Shown here piece after piece: positions 22,830-31,895 of a DNA stretch of 64,000 nt; the first letter of the stretch is position 1, and each line of letters starts with the position of its first letter. Source of the DNA: a virus; the IMG/VR virus record IMGVR_UViG_3300042868_010462, positions 83,875 through 147,874 of that record, one strand, 5' to 3'. The translations under genes were made by a program, and so were the position numbers. The notes beneath the pieces were generated by a model. It saw only the letters and a list, made by a program, of their open reading frames with translations, did not search any database and was not told the origin of the DNA.

Positions 22830-23357
22830 ATGAAAGGTTACAATATAAAAGAATCTAATATACGTAAAGTTATCCGACAAAAATTAATGGAACAAATGGA
22901 AACGTCTGAACCAAAGGAAGAAAAAAAAGTTAGATGTGTTCCTGAAAATATTATGCCATTGGAGGAAATTGTAGGAAATGCTGGAGAGTATGTAACATAC
23001 GCACCTGGTGTTACAAAAAGAAAAATGGGAGTTAATTCTATGGTAGATACTTTAGGTATTTTGAATAATTTAAGATTATTCAAAGACATCAAAGATGGTG
23101 GTTCTCACTTAGCTTACGATATGATGCACCATTTAAATAAGTTCAGAAACAAAAATTATTACGATGAAACAACAGGTGGTTGTAATAAAGCTATGGACAA
23201 AATTATTGAATTATACAAAGAAAACGAACACGGAACTGAACTTGTTAAAGATATTGAGAGAGTTTTAAATCTTCAAACTAAAGATGATGAATTAACTCCA
23301 TCACCAAGAGCGAAAGAATACCTGAAAAGAGCTTTGGCTTTAGTTAAAGGTGAATAA
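22830..23357 (+). CDS. Tagged hypothetical protein (175 aa)
   Basis: The tag has two candidate sites, NIKE|S (residue 8) and KLME|Q (residue 21). The body is helical with two Cys (VRCVPENI, GGCNKAMDK) and a MMHHLNKF segment. No family recognised. Own promoter and terminator. Confidence 0.6.
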   Translation: MKGYNIKESNIRKVIRQKLMEQMETSEPKEEKKVRCVPENIMPLEEIVGNAGEYVTYAPGVTKRKMGVNSMVDTLGILNNLRLFKDIKDGGSHLAYDMMHHLNKFRNKNYYDETTGGCNKAMDKIIELYKENEHGTELVKDIERVLNLQTKDDELTPSPRAKEYLKRALALVKGE

Positions 23358-23404
23358 TCTAACCTCTTAGGAGGACTATTAGGACCGTTTGCTGTTACGG
23401 CAAC

Positions 23405-23436
23405 AAAAAAAGAGGACATCGCTACGTCCTCTTTTT
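23405..23436 (+). terminator. Rho-independent terminator
   Basis: AAAGAGGAC/GTCCTCTTTTT stem and T-run. Confidence 0.8.
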
Positions 23437-23468
23437 CTTTTATATCCTATTTATTAAGAAAATTTACT

Positions 23469-23765
23469 ATGAAAAACAAACTATTTTTCGGATGGGAAAA
23501 TATTAAATGGTTAATTAGAGAAGTTACTAATATGTATTCATCTAAAGAATCATTTTTTTCCAAAAAAAGGATTGAGTCCGGAATCGCTTTCATCATTGCA
23601 CAATGGGGAATGATTTTCTTTTTATTAGAAAAACATTCAGTTCTAACAATGACTGATTTGATTATGTGGGCAGGTGTTGAGTTTGCAATCTCAGGTTATA
23701 TTATTCACCAAATCCAAAAAGAAAAGAAAACTGAAGAACAAAAAGAAGAAACCCCCAACGAATAG
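23469..23765 (+). CDS. Two-TM protein, possible holin or membrane accessory
   Basis: 98 residues. A soluble N-terminus is followed by two membrane segments (IAFIIAQWGMIFFLLE ~37-54 and LIMWAGVEFAISGYIIHQI ~62-82) and a charged tail (EKKTEEQKEE). Topology suits a class II holin, but the lysozyme and endolysin genes are not adjacent, so the role is unproven. Confidence 0.55.
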   Translation: MKNKLFFGWENIKWLIREVTNMYSSKESFFSKKRIESGIAFIIAQWGMIFFLLEKHSVLTMTDLIMWAGVEFAISGYIIHQIQKEKKTEEQKEETPNE

Positions 23766-23781
23766 TCAGGGGTTTTTTGTT
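23751..23781 (+). terminator. Terminator over the gene end
   Basis: AACCCC...GGGGTTTTTT hairpin that includes the stop codon of the 98-residue gene. Confidence 0.7.
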
Positions 23782-25647
23782 TTACTTTACTTCTTCAAAC
23801 TCTACATCTGAACCTGTAAAACCATCAGTGTTTTCAGTTTGTTCACTCACATTACTATAAAGTTCTTGGGTAATTTTTTGCATAATTGAATTAACATTAT
23901 CTAACGCAGGGTCAATTTTTTCAATTTCACCAGTGTTTTTAGCCTCTTTTAATTCCTCCAAACCTTTTTTAACTTCTTCTTTGTGTTCATCAGAGATTTT
24001 TTCATCCAAATCCTTCAAAGTTTTCTCAATATTAAAGATTGTACTATCAGCCTCATTGATTTTTTCAGCTTTTTCTTTAGCTAATTTATCACTTTCAGCA
24101 TTTTCCTCAGCTTCTCTCTTCATTCTGTCGATTTCTTCTTGTGAAAGTCCAGATGATGACTCAATTCTAATCGTTTGTTGTTTGTTTGTTCCCTTGTCTA
24201 AGGCCGAAACATTGATAATACCATTTGCATCGATGTCAAAAGTAACTTCGATTTGAGGAATACCTCTCATTGATGGTGGAATACCATCTAAATGGAATCT
24301 ACCAATAGTTCTGTTGTCTTTTGCCATTGGTCTTTCACCTTGTATTACGTGAATTTCAACAGAAGGTTGATTATCTACCGCAGTTGAGAAGATTTGTGAC
24401 TTTTTGGTTGGAATTGTTGTATTTGCTTCGATTAATCTTGTCATTACACCACCCATTGTCTCAATTCCTAATGAAAGTGGGGTAACATCCAATAAAAGAA
24501 CATCTTTTACATCACCAGCTAATACACCACCTTGAATCGCAGCACCCAAAGCAACAACTTCGTCAGGATTTACACCTTTTGACGCTTCTTTTCCGAAAAA
24601 CTTCTTAACTGCTTCTTGAATTGCAGGGATTCTAGTAGAACCACCAACCAAAATAACCTCATCAATGTCATTAATTGTCAATCCAGCGTTTTTAAGAGCT
24701 GATTTACAAGGTGCAATCGTTCTTTCAACCAATTTATCAATAATTTGTTCAAACTTTGCTCTTGTAAGTGTTTTTACAAGGTGTTTTGGTTGATTATCAA
24801 TTACCATAAAGTAAGGTAAGTTAATTTCAGTACTTTGAGATGAAGATAATTCAATTTTTGCCTTCTCAGCTGCCTCTCTTAACCTTTGGATTGCCATAGA
24901 ATCATCATTCCAAGCACCATTGTTCTCATTTTTGAACTCGTTTTTTAACCAATCAGAAATAGCATTGTCAAAGTCATCACCACCTAAGTGTGTATCACCA
25001 TCGGTTGATAATACTTCAAATACACCACCACCTAATTCTAGTACAGATACATCGTGTGTACCCCCACCACAGTCAAAAACAACGATTTTAGAGTCCTTGT
25101 TTTTCTTATCAAGACCATAAGCAAGAGCAGCTGCAGTTGGTTCATTGATAATTCTCTTAACTTTCAGACCCGCAATCTCACCAGCTTCTTTTGTTGCTTG
25201 TCTTTGAGCATCATTGAAGTAAGCAGGAACTGTGATAACGGCTTCAGTTACTTCTTGACCCAAATAATCTTCAGCAGTTTGTTTCATTTTCTGTAACACC
25301 ATTGCTGAGATTTCTTGAGGTGAGAATTGTTTATCATCAATCTCTACTCTTGGGGTGTTGTTTTTCCCTTTTACGACCTTATAAGGAACTCTCTTAACCT
25401 CTGACTTGGTTTCGTCATAATTTGAGCCCATAAAGCGTTTGATTGAATAAATTGTTTTGTCAGGATTGGTTACAGCTTGTCTTTTTGCTGGGTCTCCAAT
25501 CTTTCTTTCACCATTGTCAACAAATCCAATGATTGAAGGGGTTGTTCTTTTACCTTCATTGTTTGTTATTACAATTGGTTCTCCATTTTCCATTACGGCT
25601 ACACACGAGTTTGTAGTCCCTAAATCGATTCCAATAATTTTACTCAT
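23782..25647 (-). CDS. dnaK: DnaK (Hsp70) chaperone, full length
   Basis: Start at [20 protein letters not shown] (ATG 25647); a 22-codon in-frame extension upstream is not part of the family. 621 residues with both ATPase lobes, linker [17 protein letters not shown], substrate-binding domain and helical lid. Phosphate-2 motif reads [12 protein letters not shown] where bacterial DnaK has DLGGGTFD. Full-length Hsp70 is rare in phages; close similarity to bacterial DnaK throughout suggests acquisition from the host. No DnaJ or GrpE gene is seen here, so it would depend on host co-chaperones. Confidence 0.95.
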   Translation of the reverse strand: MSKIIGIDLGTTNSCVAVMENGEPIVITNNEGKRTTPSIIGFVDNGERKIGDPAKRQAVTNPDKTIYSIKRFMGSNYDETKSEVKRVPYKVVKGKNNTPRVEIDDKQFSPQEISAMVLQKMKQTAEDYLGQEVTEAVITVPAYFNDAQRQATKEAGEIAGLKVKRIINEPTAAALAYGLDKKNKDSKIVVFDCGGGTHDVSVLELGGGVFEVLSTDGDTHLGGDDFDNAISDWLKNEFKNENNGAWNDDSMAIQRLREAAEKAKIELSSSQSTEINLPYFMVIDNQPKHLVKTLTRAKFEQIIDKLVERTIAPCKSALKNAGLTINDIDEVILVGGSTRIPAIQEAVKKFFGKEASKGVNPDEVVALGAAIQGGVLAGDVKDVLLLDVTPLSLGIETMGGVMTRLIEANTTIPTKKSQIFSTAVDNQPSVEIHVIQGERPMAKDNRTIGRFHLDGIPPSMRGIPQIEVTFDIDANGIINVSALDKGTNKQQTIRIESSSGLSQEEIDRMKREAEENAESDKLAKEKAEKINEADSTIFNIEKTLKDLDEKISDEHKEEVKKGLEELKEAKNTGEIEKIDPALDNVNSIMQKITQELYSNVSEQTENTDGFTGSDVEFEEVK

Positions 25648-25746
25648 ATTTTGTTCGTTTTTGTTTGAATTATATTGTTTATTTTTTATGTAGTCAATTC
25701 TACTCACAAACATTTGTTATAAAAAATTAATCCAAACCTTTTTAAC

Positions 25747-25761
25747 CTGACAAATTGTCAG
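25747..25761. promoter_or_regulatory. CTGAC-N5-GTCAG palindrome upstream of dnaK
   Basis: CTGACAAATTGTCAG lies 100 bases upstream of the dnaK start. A second CTGAC-N5-GTCAG is at 52212. A dyad of this size is a plausible operator. Confidence 0.4.
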
Positions 25762-25829
25762 TTTTAATGACAAAACATAATTTTTTTTATTATTTTTATA
25801 AAAAAATTGATTTTTCTAAAATCTTATCG

Positions 25830-25837
25830 TATTTATT
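25830..25837 (+). promoter_or_regulatory. TATTTATT late-type box before the leader peptide
   Basis: TATTTATT, 15 bases before the ATG of the 11-codon leader ORF; normal spacing for this promoter class. Confidence 0.5.
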
Positions 25838-25852
25838 CCTAAAAGAAAAAAA

Positions 25853-25888
25853 ATGGACATCAATCTAAACAACATATACAATTTTTAA
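25853..25888 (+). CDS. Asn-rich leader peptide MDINLNNIYNF
   Basis: Eleven codons, four of them Asn (AAT, AAC, AAC, AAT), standing between a late-type promoter and a terminator, upstream of an Asn-tRNA-synthetase-like gene. The arrangement is that of an amino-acid attenuator. An alternative antiterminator stem is not evident, and Asn is common in AT-rich codons, so the regulatory role is a hypothesis. Confidence 0.45.
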   Translation: MDINLNNIYNF

Positions 25889-25895
25889 TTCATAA

Positions 25896-25923
25896 CCCCC
25901 TTATTATTAGGGGGCTTTTTTTT
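25896..25923 (+). terminator. Terminator / possible attenuator
   Basis: CCCCC-N9-GGGGG stem, C, then eight T, starting 8 bases after the leader stop and 30 bases before the next ATG. Confidence 0.7.
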
Positions 25924-25953
25924 ATAAACCAATAAACAAAATTAATAACAAAA

Positions 25954-26787
25954 ATGAAAAACACACAAATCTACAACGAGTTAGTACAAAAGATGAGAAA
26001 CTTTTTCCAAGCCAAAGGTTTCTTGGAGGTTCCAACACAATCTAGACTTTCAATCCTTGCCGCTTGTGAAAATCCACATAGCATCACAAAATTTGAATAT
26101 TCAGGTGAAATTTGGCCTTTACCACAAACAGGTCAAATGTGGTTGGAATATGAATTACTTCTAAATCCTGAATTTCCTGGTGTATATTGTATCTCCACAT
26201 CATACAGACAAGAAGCAAACCCAATCCCTGGTCGTCACGACTTAATCTTCCCTATGTTCGAAGTTGAAACAAAAGGAACTAAAGAAGATATGGTTAAACT
26301 TCAAGCGGAAATGTTAGAATATTTGGGATTTGATATTCCAATAGTTGTAGATTATAATGAACTTTGTGAAAAATACGGAACTGAAATCCTTGAAGCTGAA
26401 CACGAAACAAAAATGTGGAATGAAATCGGTGATTCTATCTCACTTCAAAACTTCCCATTGAGAACAAATCCTTTTTGGAATATGCAAAAGGGTGAAGGTG
26501 ACAAATTCCAAAAGGTTGATGTTATCCTTTTCGGTCAAGAAACAATCGGTTCTGCTGAAAGAAGTTGTGATAAAGAAAGTATGAAAGAAATGTTCTACAC
26601 AATCGAAGGTGGGAACTACTCAGCAAAACTTTTTGAATTATTTGGTAAGGAAAGAGTAGAAAAAGAATTGGAACATTTCTTATCTTTGGATTTCTTCCCA
26701 AGATTTGGATGGGGTTGTGGCCTTACAAGATTGGCAAGAGCTTATGAATTGAATCTTACAAAAAAACTTACTGAAGCAATCATTTAA
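25954..26787 (+). CDS. AsnRS/AspRS- or AsnA-like class II synthetase core
   Basis: 277 residues. Class II motif 2 appears as ISTSYRQEANPIPGRHDLIF with FPMFEVE, and motif 3 as FGWGCGLTRLARAYEL. The start (MRNFFQAKGFLEVPTQSRLS) resembles the opening of the AsnRS/AspRS catalytic domain. The N-terminal OB-fold anticodon-binding domain is missing, so it is probably an amino-acid:AMP ligase such as AS-AR (asparagine synthetase related to AsnRS) rather than a canonical tRNA ligase. Substrate not determinable from sequence. Confidence 0.75.
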   Translation: MKNTQIYNELVQKMRNFFQAKGFLEVPTQSRLSILAACENPHSITKFEYSGEIWPLPQTGQMWLEYELLLNPEFPGVYCISTSYRQEANPIPGRHDLIFPMFEVETKGTKEDMVKLQAEMLEYLGFDIPIVVDYNELCEKYGTEILEAEHETKMWNEIGDSISLQNFPLRTNPFWNMQKGEGDKFQKVDVILFGQETIGSAERSCDKESMKEMFYTIEGGNYSAKLFELFGKERVEKELEHFLSLDFFPRFGWGCGLTRLARAYELNLTKKLTEAII

Positions 26788-26789
26788 TT

Positions 26790-26975
26790 ATGGCGAAAAA
26801 ACTAAACCCTGAACCTCAAATGACACAAGATACCAAATCAGAAGTTGTTATAGACCACGGAGATATCATCCAAATATGGAAATATGACAAAAAATTGGGT
26901 AGAAATGCCTATGAAGTGGAAAATGTTTATAAAGGGGAAGCTAAGTTTAGTAAATTAAAAAAGGGGTCGAAATAG
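26790..26975 (+). CDS. Small basic protein (61 aa)
   Basis: 2 bases after the synthetase-like gene and before a terminator, so co-transcribed. Short polar protein (DHGDIIQIWKYDKKLGRNAY) with a Lys-rich end. Unrecognised. Confidence 0.55.
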   Translation: MAKKLNPEPQMTQDTKSEVVIDHGDIIQIWKYDKKLGRNAYEVENVYKGEAKFSKLKKGSK

Positions 26976-26992
26976 ACCCCCTTTTTTTTATT
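26959..26992. terminator. Bidirectional terminator
   Basis: AAAGGGGTC/GACCCCCTTTTTTTT, between convergent genes. Confidence 0.8.
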
Positions 26993-27665
26993 CTTTTTCC
27001 TCTTTTCCTGAGTATTTAACCCCCATTATTGTACCGATTATACTAAATGCGTTAGTTAATAATATACCTAACATATTTGACCAAGTAGAACCAATCATTT
27101 GTGTATCTTTGTTTATTACTAAAGCCAAAATATACATAAATGTGGTTATAATACCGATAGATATAATAACACCTAATGCAATTCTCACGATGTTACCAAT
27201 TAATTCGGTTTGTTTTTTCTTTTGTAGAACATCCAAATCATTAACCGCTGCAGTTTTGGCTTCTTCTGCTTGGATTCTTGCTAATTCTGACTTGGCCATC
27301 TCTTGTTGAAGTTCCACACTCATTCTTTGGTTGTCTTGTTGCCAAGCAAGTAACTCTCTATTTTGAACTTCGAAAGTCATTTTTGCCTCCTCAACCTCTT
27401 TCAAAGAAACTTGGAGTTCATCCATTATTCTTTGATTTTCAGTATTGAGTTCAATTAGTTCTTTGTTCTTTTCCTGAACTTGTTTTGTTATTTCTAACCT
27501 TTTTTTTCTTGTTTCTTTATCTTTATCCTTACAATTCTCAACATATTTAGCAAAATCAGGGTCATCTGAAGAGTCAATAATCTTCAAAATATTACCTTCT
27601 AAACCAATATTTTTCTTTTCGAGTAATTCTATTAACTCTTGTTTTGTTTCCTTATTAAATTTCAT
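26988..27665 (-). CDS. Coiled-coil membrane protein of the kinase operon
   Basis: 225 residues. Long coiled coil ~45-155 (KQVQEKNKELIELNTENQRI, LLAWQQDNQRMSVELQQEMA), then two membrane segments (~160-182 and ~198-218) and a short charged tail. Stop-to-start overlap of one base with the response-regulator gene. The long helix could act as a scaffold or transmit signal to the membrane; a link to the kinase is inferred from the operon only. Confidence 0.65.
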   Translation of the reverse strand: MKFNKETKQELIELLEKKNIGLEGNILKIIDSSDDPDFAKYVENCKDKDKETRKKRLEITKQVQEKNKELIELNTENQRIMDELQVSLKEVEEAKMTFEVQNRELLAWQQDNQRMSVELQQEMAKSELARIQAEEAKTAAVNDLDVLQKKKQTELIGNIVRIALGVIISIGIITTFMYILALVINKDTQMIGSTWSNMLGILLTNAFSIIGTIMGVKYSGKEEKE

Positions 27666-28099
27666 TATTTATACACCTTAAATGAGGCAGTTCTTTTTTT
27701 ATAGCCTTCATAATCTTTTTTGAATTCTTCTAATCTAGGTTCGATATCATCAGATTTTATAATCCAAAATTGTGCGCCAGCTTGAACAGCTTTAGCTTGT
27801 TCTTCAGGTTCATTAGATGAGGATATAATCCCTATAACCACATTATTACCATACTCAAAGTTAATCTTTCTAATCAATTCTATACCATCAAAGGAAGAAC
27901 CAATTATATTTAAATCAACAAATACACACTCAGGTCTATCTGAATAATCACCACCCAACCATTTTTGAAAAAGTTTAGCGGCTTCATCAGAACTATTCAA
28001 TGATTTTAGTGATAAACTAATATCTAATAAAGAACAAGCGTCTTCAAAAACTAAATGGAACAAGTCCTCATCATCTACCAACATTAACGAATCAATCAT
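27665..28099 (-). CDS. Response regulator receiver-domain protein
   Basis: 144 residues, stand-alone REC domain. Acidic pocket VDDED (residues 8-12), phosphoacceptor Asp in VFVDLNIIGSSFDG (~56), Ser of the switch in IGIISSS, Lys in WIIKSD. No output domain, so it acts by protein contact or as a phosphate relay, as CheY or Spo0F do. Sits 14 bases after the kinase gene. Confidence 0.88.
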   Translation of the reverse strand: MIDSLMLVDDEDLFHLVFEDACSLLDISLSLKSLNSSDEAAKLFQKWLGGDYSDRPECVFVDLNIIGSSFDGIELIRKINFEYGNNVVIGIISSSNEPEEQAKAVQAGAQFWIIKSDDIEPRLEEFKKDYEGYKKRTASFKVYK

Positions 28100-28113
28100 T
28101 TTTTGTTTTTTTT

Positions 28114-30237
28114 TTATTTTATGTTTATTTTCATTTTAGTACCAATATCATTTTTTTCACATGTAATTTCAAATCCGTGTTCTTCTAAAATTGCAACACA
28201 AATATTTAACCCTAATCCTGTACCACTCTCTTTTTGTCCTTCTTTTCTTGTATATGGTTTTGATAAATGGTCGAAATCTTGTTGAGTGATTCCTCTACCA
28301 TTATCTTGTATTATTAACAAATCCCCCTCCATAAATATTTTAACAAATTTCGTATCAGAATCGTTATATTTCAAACCATTTCTTATCAGATTATCAATTG
28401 ATGTACAAAACAATGACTCATTCACATCTTTAGTTATTAATTCCTCGATATGAACCTGACTTTTGTATGAGGTTGTTGTTAAGTAACTTTCTAAAATACT
28501 TTTTAGATTACATTCTGTTTTATTTAATACAACATCTTTTTTTACTAAGTTTGTAAATTCATAAACACCTTTATAAACTTTTTGAGCATGGCTCAACCCA
28601 TCTTTAATCATTTTAAATGGTGCTGTTATTTTTAACTCCTCTATTTGTTCAATAGTTAATCTTCGTTCTAATGAACTAACTCCCCTAGGTATGTATGTGT
28701 TAATACCTGAGTGCATATCGTGTCTTAGAATCTTTGCTGCGTGTTCTAAATAAGTGTTCTTTTTCTCAATTTCTATTGATTGTGTAATTCTATCAGTTAT
28801 ATCTGTTGCAATTTTCATTACTCTTTGTACTTTACCATCTATATCAAATACAGGATTATATGAAGCTTGAATCCAAACTTTGTTTTTATCTTTAGTAAAC
28901 CTTAAAAACTCATCAGTAACATATTCTCCACTTTTTAACAATTTCCAAAACTCTTTATATTCAGGAGATTTTGAATATTCCTTTGAAACAAAAATCTTAT
29001 GATGTTTACCTTTTAATTCTTTTTCTTCATAACCCATTTTTTCACAGAATAAACTATTAGCAAACATAATTTTACCATCCAAATCAAACTCAATAACCAT
29101 ATTCGATGTATTAATAGCATTCATCCTATTTTTTATATCAATTTCTTTTTTCTTGACTTCTGTTACATCATATCTGATTGACATATACCCCAAAAACTTA
29201 CCATTTTCATCAAAATCACCTTTTATATATGAATCAACCCAATATAAGTTACCATTTTTATCCCTATTTGTAACAATCTCATTCCAAATCTTTTTCTCAA
29301 CGACAACATCTTTGTACATATTAGCCCAAAACTCCTTGGGATGTTTACCCGAATTAACAATACTATGGTCTTTTCCTCTTACTTCATCTAAAGACCATCC
29401 AGATACTTCCTCAAACTTTTTATTTACATATGTTATTCTACCTTTATTGTCCGCTTTAGAAACCAAAACAGATGTATCAACAAACTTTTCGAACTCTTGT
29501 AAATTACCTCTCAAAATATTACTTTCTTTAACCGAATAAGCAAAAGAATATAGTGATGATAACATTTGAGCAAAGTTAACTTCTAATCCAATCCATTCCC
29601 TTAATGTTTTACTCTCAATACACACAACACCAATTACATCGCCTCTGTACATAATTGGAACATCCAACATAGATTTAATACCAAGGGGTTTCAAATACCC
29701 TTCAACAAAACAATATGTTGCGGTATGAGTTTCAGCATTGTTTGCAATAATAATCGGATTGATTTCTAAGTGTTCAAAATAGGCGATAAAATCTTTTTTA
29801 TACATTTCCGCCCCACTATACCATTCATCTTCTTTTTTAATATAAAGTTGTTGACAGATAATTGAGGTTTTATCTGAATTATATAACCAAATTGAACATC
29901 TATCAGCATCAATTGATTCTGTTACTTCCTTTGTTAAAGTTTTTGCCCCATCCTTTACATTTCCTTGATAAAATAATGAATTGTGTGATTGTGATATAAG
30001 AACTTTGTTAAGTTTTTTGGAGTATTGTGTTAATTTTATATTATGTTTTAATTTATTAGTATATTCTTTTACCAAGATTGAAAAGAATGGTAAAAAAACA
30101 ATAAAACAAGATAATTCAATTATTTTGATTAATTGTAGTGCGTCATTTATAAAAAATAATGAAATCATCTTCATTATAAAGAAAATTGACATAATTAAAA
30201 CTGAAAAGTAAATAGAAATTTTAACCTTGATTGACAT
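28114..30237 (-). CDS. Membrane sensor histidine kinase (GAF-PAS-PAS)
   Basis: 707 residues. Two membrane segments at ~8-30 and ~35-58; GAF ~85-235 (ADRCSIWLY...GDVIGVVCIES); two PAS/PAC units ~245-365 and ~370-490 (GRITYVNKKFEEVSGW; GKIMFANSLFCEKMGY). An H-box KILRHDMHSGINTYI supplies the phospho-His. The HATPase has N-box (DNLIRNGLKYND), DNGRGI and GTGLGLNI. All catalytic boxes are present. Transcribed from a TATTTATA box, so apparently late. Sensor kinases are very rare in phages. Confidence 0.9.
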   Translation of the reverse strand: MSIKVKISIYFSVLIMSIFFIMKMISLFFINDALQLIKIIELSCFIVFLPFFSILVKEYTNKLKHNIKLTQYSKKLNKVLISQSHNSLFYQGNVKDGAKTLTKEVTESIDADRCSIWLYNSDKTSIICQQLYIKKEDEWYSGAEMYKKDFIAYFEHLEINPIIIANNAETHTATYCFVEGYLKPLGIKSMLDVPIMYRGDVIGVVCIESKTLREWIGLEVNFAQMLSSLYSFAYSVKESNILRGNLQEFEKFVDTSVLVSKADNKGRITYVNKKFEEVSGWSLDEVRGKDHSIVNSGKHPKEFWANMYKDVVVEKKIWNEIVTNRDKNGNLYWVDSYIKGDFDENGKFLGYMSIRYDVTEVKKKEIDIKNRMNAINTSNMVIEFDLDGKIMFANSLFCEKMGYEEKELKGKHHKIFVSKEYSKSPEYKEFWKLLKSGEYVTDEFLRFTKDKNKVWIQASYNPVFDIDGKVQRVMKIATDITDRITQSIEIEKKNTYLEHAAKILRHDMHSGINTYIPRGVSSLERRLTIEQIEELKITAPFKMIKDGLSHAQKVYKGVYEFTNLVKKDVVLNKTECNLKSILESYLTTTSYKSQVHIEELITKDVNESLFCTSIDNLIRNGLKYNDSDTKFVKIFMEGDLLIIQDNGRGITQQDFDHLSKPYTRKEGQKESGTGLGLNICVAILEEHGFEITCEKNDIGTKMKINIK

Positions 30238-30256
30238 AATTGATAACTTTTTTTTA

Positions 30257-30264
30257 TATAAATA
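30257..30264 (-). promoter_or_regulatory. TATTTATA late-type box for the kinase operon
   Basis: TATTTATA on the minus strand, 19 bases before ATG 30237. Confidence 0.6.
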
Positions 30265-30286
30265 CTAACTGAACCTAGTTAATTGG

Positions 30287-30294
30287 TATTTATA
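30287..30294 (+). promoter_or_regulatory. TATTTATA late-type box for the endolysin
   Basis: TATTTATA, 17 bases before ATG 30312. With the box at 30257 it forms a divergent pair in a 74-base intergenic space. Confidence 0.6.
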
Positions 30295-30311
30295 AAAAAA
30301 ACTATAAAACT

Positions 30312-31115
30312 ATGTTAAAAATCGGTTCACAAGGAGAATTAGTTAAACAACTCCAAACAAAATTAGGCGTTACTGCCGATGGTGCATTCGGTCCTGGTAC
30401 TGACAAAGCACTTAAAGAATGGCAAACTAAAAATGGTTTAGTTGCTGATGGTATTGCAGGTCCTGCAACACTTGAGAAAATGGGGGTATCTCTTCCAAAA
30501 GTCGAAAAAGAGACATTAAAATTGGACAAACTTAAAGGACAAATTCCTGATTCAGTAATCAATGAAATTAATGCCAATGGTGAAAAGTTCGGTATTATCA
30601 CGAATTTGAGATTGACACACTTTTTAGCACAATGTTCAACAGAATCAGGTAACTTCAAAGCTGTTAATGAGAATCTTAATTACTCAAAGGATGGTTTGAT
30701 GAAAATTTTTCCAAAGTATTTTCCTGGTAACTTAGCTGAATCTTACGCTTATAAACCTGAGAAAATTGCATCTCGTGTTTATGGAAGTAGATTGGGTAAT
30801 GGTGATGAAACAACTAAAGAAGGTTGGAAATATCGTGGAGCAGGTTTTATACAGTTGACAGGAAAAGACAACTTCAAAAAATTTGGTGAGTTTTTAGGTG
30901 AAGATTTAGTAACAAATCCAGACTTAGTTGCAACGAAATACCCTTTAACTTCCGCAGCATTCTTTTTCAATAGTAACAATCTTTGGTCTGTTTGCGACCG
31001 TGGTACTGGTGAAGATGTTGTAACAGAAGTAAGTAGAAGAGTAAATGGTGGATTCAATGGTTTAGACCACAGAAAACACGAGTTCAAAAGATTCGAAAAA
31101 TTACTTTTAGCTTAA
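30312..31115 (+). CDS. Endolysin: peptidoglycan-binding domain plus GH19
   Basis: 267 residues. Residues ~2-58 form a PG_binding_1 domain (GSQGELVKQLQTKLGVTADG, GPATLEKMGV). The ~75-265 region is a GH19 chitinase-like lysozyme, with catalytic Glu111 in AQCSTESGNF, then YRGAGFIQLTGKDNFKKFG and VTEVSRRVNGGFNGLDHR. No signal peptide, so release would need a holin or membrane damage. It has no head tag, unlike other lytic enzymes here, fitting a role in lysis instead of entry. Confidence 0.92.
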   Translation: MLKIGSQGELVKQLQTKLGVTADGAFGPGTDKALKEWQTKNGLVADGIAGPATLEKMGVSLPKVEKETLKLDKLKGQIPDSVINEINANGEKFGIITNLRLTHFLAQCSTESGNFKAVNENLNYSKDGLMKIFPKYFPGNLAESYAYKPEKIASRVYGSRLGNGDETTKEGWKYRGAGFIQLTGKDNFKKFGEFLGEDLVTNPDLVATKYPLTSAAFFFNSNNLWSVCDRGTGEDVVTEVSRRVNGGFNGLDHRKHEFKRFEKLLLA

Positions 31116-31123
31116 AAAAATTA

Positions 31124-31150
31124 AACCCCACTTTTTAGGTGGGGTTTTTT
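31124..31150 (+). terminator. Terminator after the endolysin gene
   Basis: AACCCCAC/GTGGGGTT stem, T-run. Confidence 0.8.
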
Positions 31151-31151
31151 A

Positions 31152-31832
31152 TTATAAGAACTCAATTTCGTTTGTCTCAGGATTCCATTCGATTGTAAGT
31201 GGTTTGTGATGGTAATTATAACTTTCATTTAATACTGCGGCATTAATGTAGTGAGTGTCACCATCAAATGTGTAACCATATCCTGTGTGAATGTGTCCAC
31301 ACACATGAATCTTTGGTTTAATTTCTTTGATTCTATCAGTCAATAATTCACAACCAAGATTTTCAGGTCTACCAATTACTTTATCAACATAACCATAAGC
31401 AGGTCCGTGAGTAATTAATATGTCTGTATTATTTGGAATGTTACCCCACTTTTCTTTTAACTCATAACCATTCCTTGGAAGATTGAATGCCCAATTATAA
31501 AACTCAGGTTGCCAAGGACTACCATAAACACTTACAAGTTTTTCACCCACCAATACTTCATTATCTTCTATATATGTTATGTCACTATAGAAGTCCAAGA
31601 TTTCTTTTACTTTCTCAGTATTGATTTGGAATCCCCAATCGTGGTTACCCGCAATGAATACTTTGTGAGTGTAATTGTCCAAACTATTGTACCATTTACA
31701 GAACTCACGAATTTCGTGTTCATAACCCATAGAAGATATATCACCAGCATGGATTAACAAATCACCACCAGGTAAATCATCAGTAACAAACTTGTGTTTG
31801 TTGTGTGTGTCAGATATAAATGTTATTTTCAT
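31152..31832 (-). CDS. Calcineurin-like metallophosphoesterase
   Basis: 226 residues with the full motif series: FISDTHNKH, LLIHAGDIS, IAGNHDWGF, ILITHGPAYG and HVCGHIHTG. Bimetal phosphoesterase of the cytosolic 3',5'-nucleotide or phosphoprotein type; substrate not deducible. Divergent from the tagged gene at 31896. A TATATTTG lies ~30 bases upstream, so the host-type promoter is likely. Confidence 0.9.
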   Translation of the reverse strand: MKITFISDTHNKHKFVTDDLPGGDLLIHAGDISSMGYEHEIREFCKWYNSLDNYTHKVFIAGNHDWGFQINTEKVKEILDFYSDITYIEDNEVLVGEKLVSVYGSPWQPEFYNWAFNLPRNGYELKEKWGNIPNNTDILITHGPAYGYVDKVIGRPENLGCELLTDRIKEIKPKIHVCGHIHTGYGYTFDGDTHYINAAVLNESYNYHHKPLTIEWNPETNEIEFL

Positions 31833-31871
31833 AATTGTTGTATTGTCTTTATTTTAATACAAATATAAAGA

Positions 31872-31879
31872 TATTTATG
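31872..31879 (+). promoter_or_regulatory. TATTTATG late-type box
   Basis: TATTTATG, 16 bases before ATG 31896. Confidence 0.5.
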
Positions 31880-31895
31880 AATAAAAAATACAAAA

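Noticed and set aside
23469-23765. Firm holin call
   Set aside because: Two membrane segments fit, but it is 6.5 kb from the endolysin and several other small membrane proteins fit as well.
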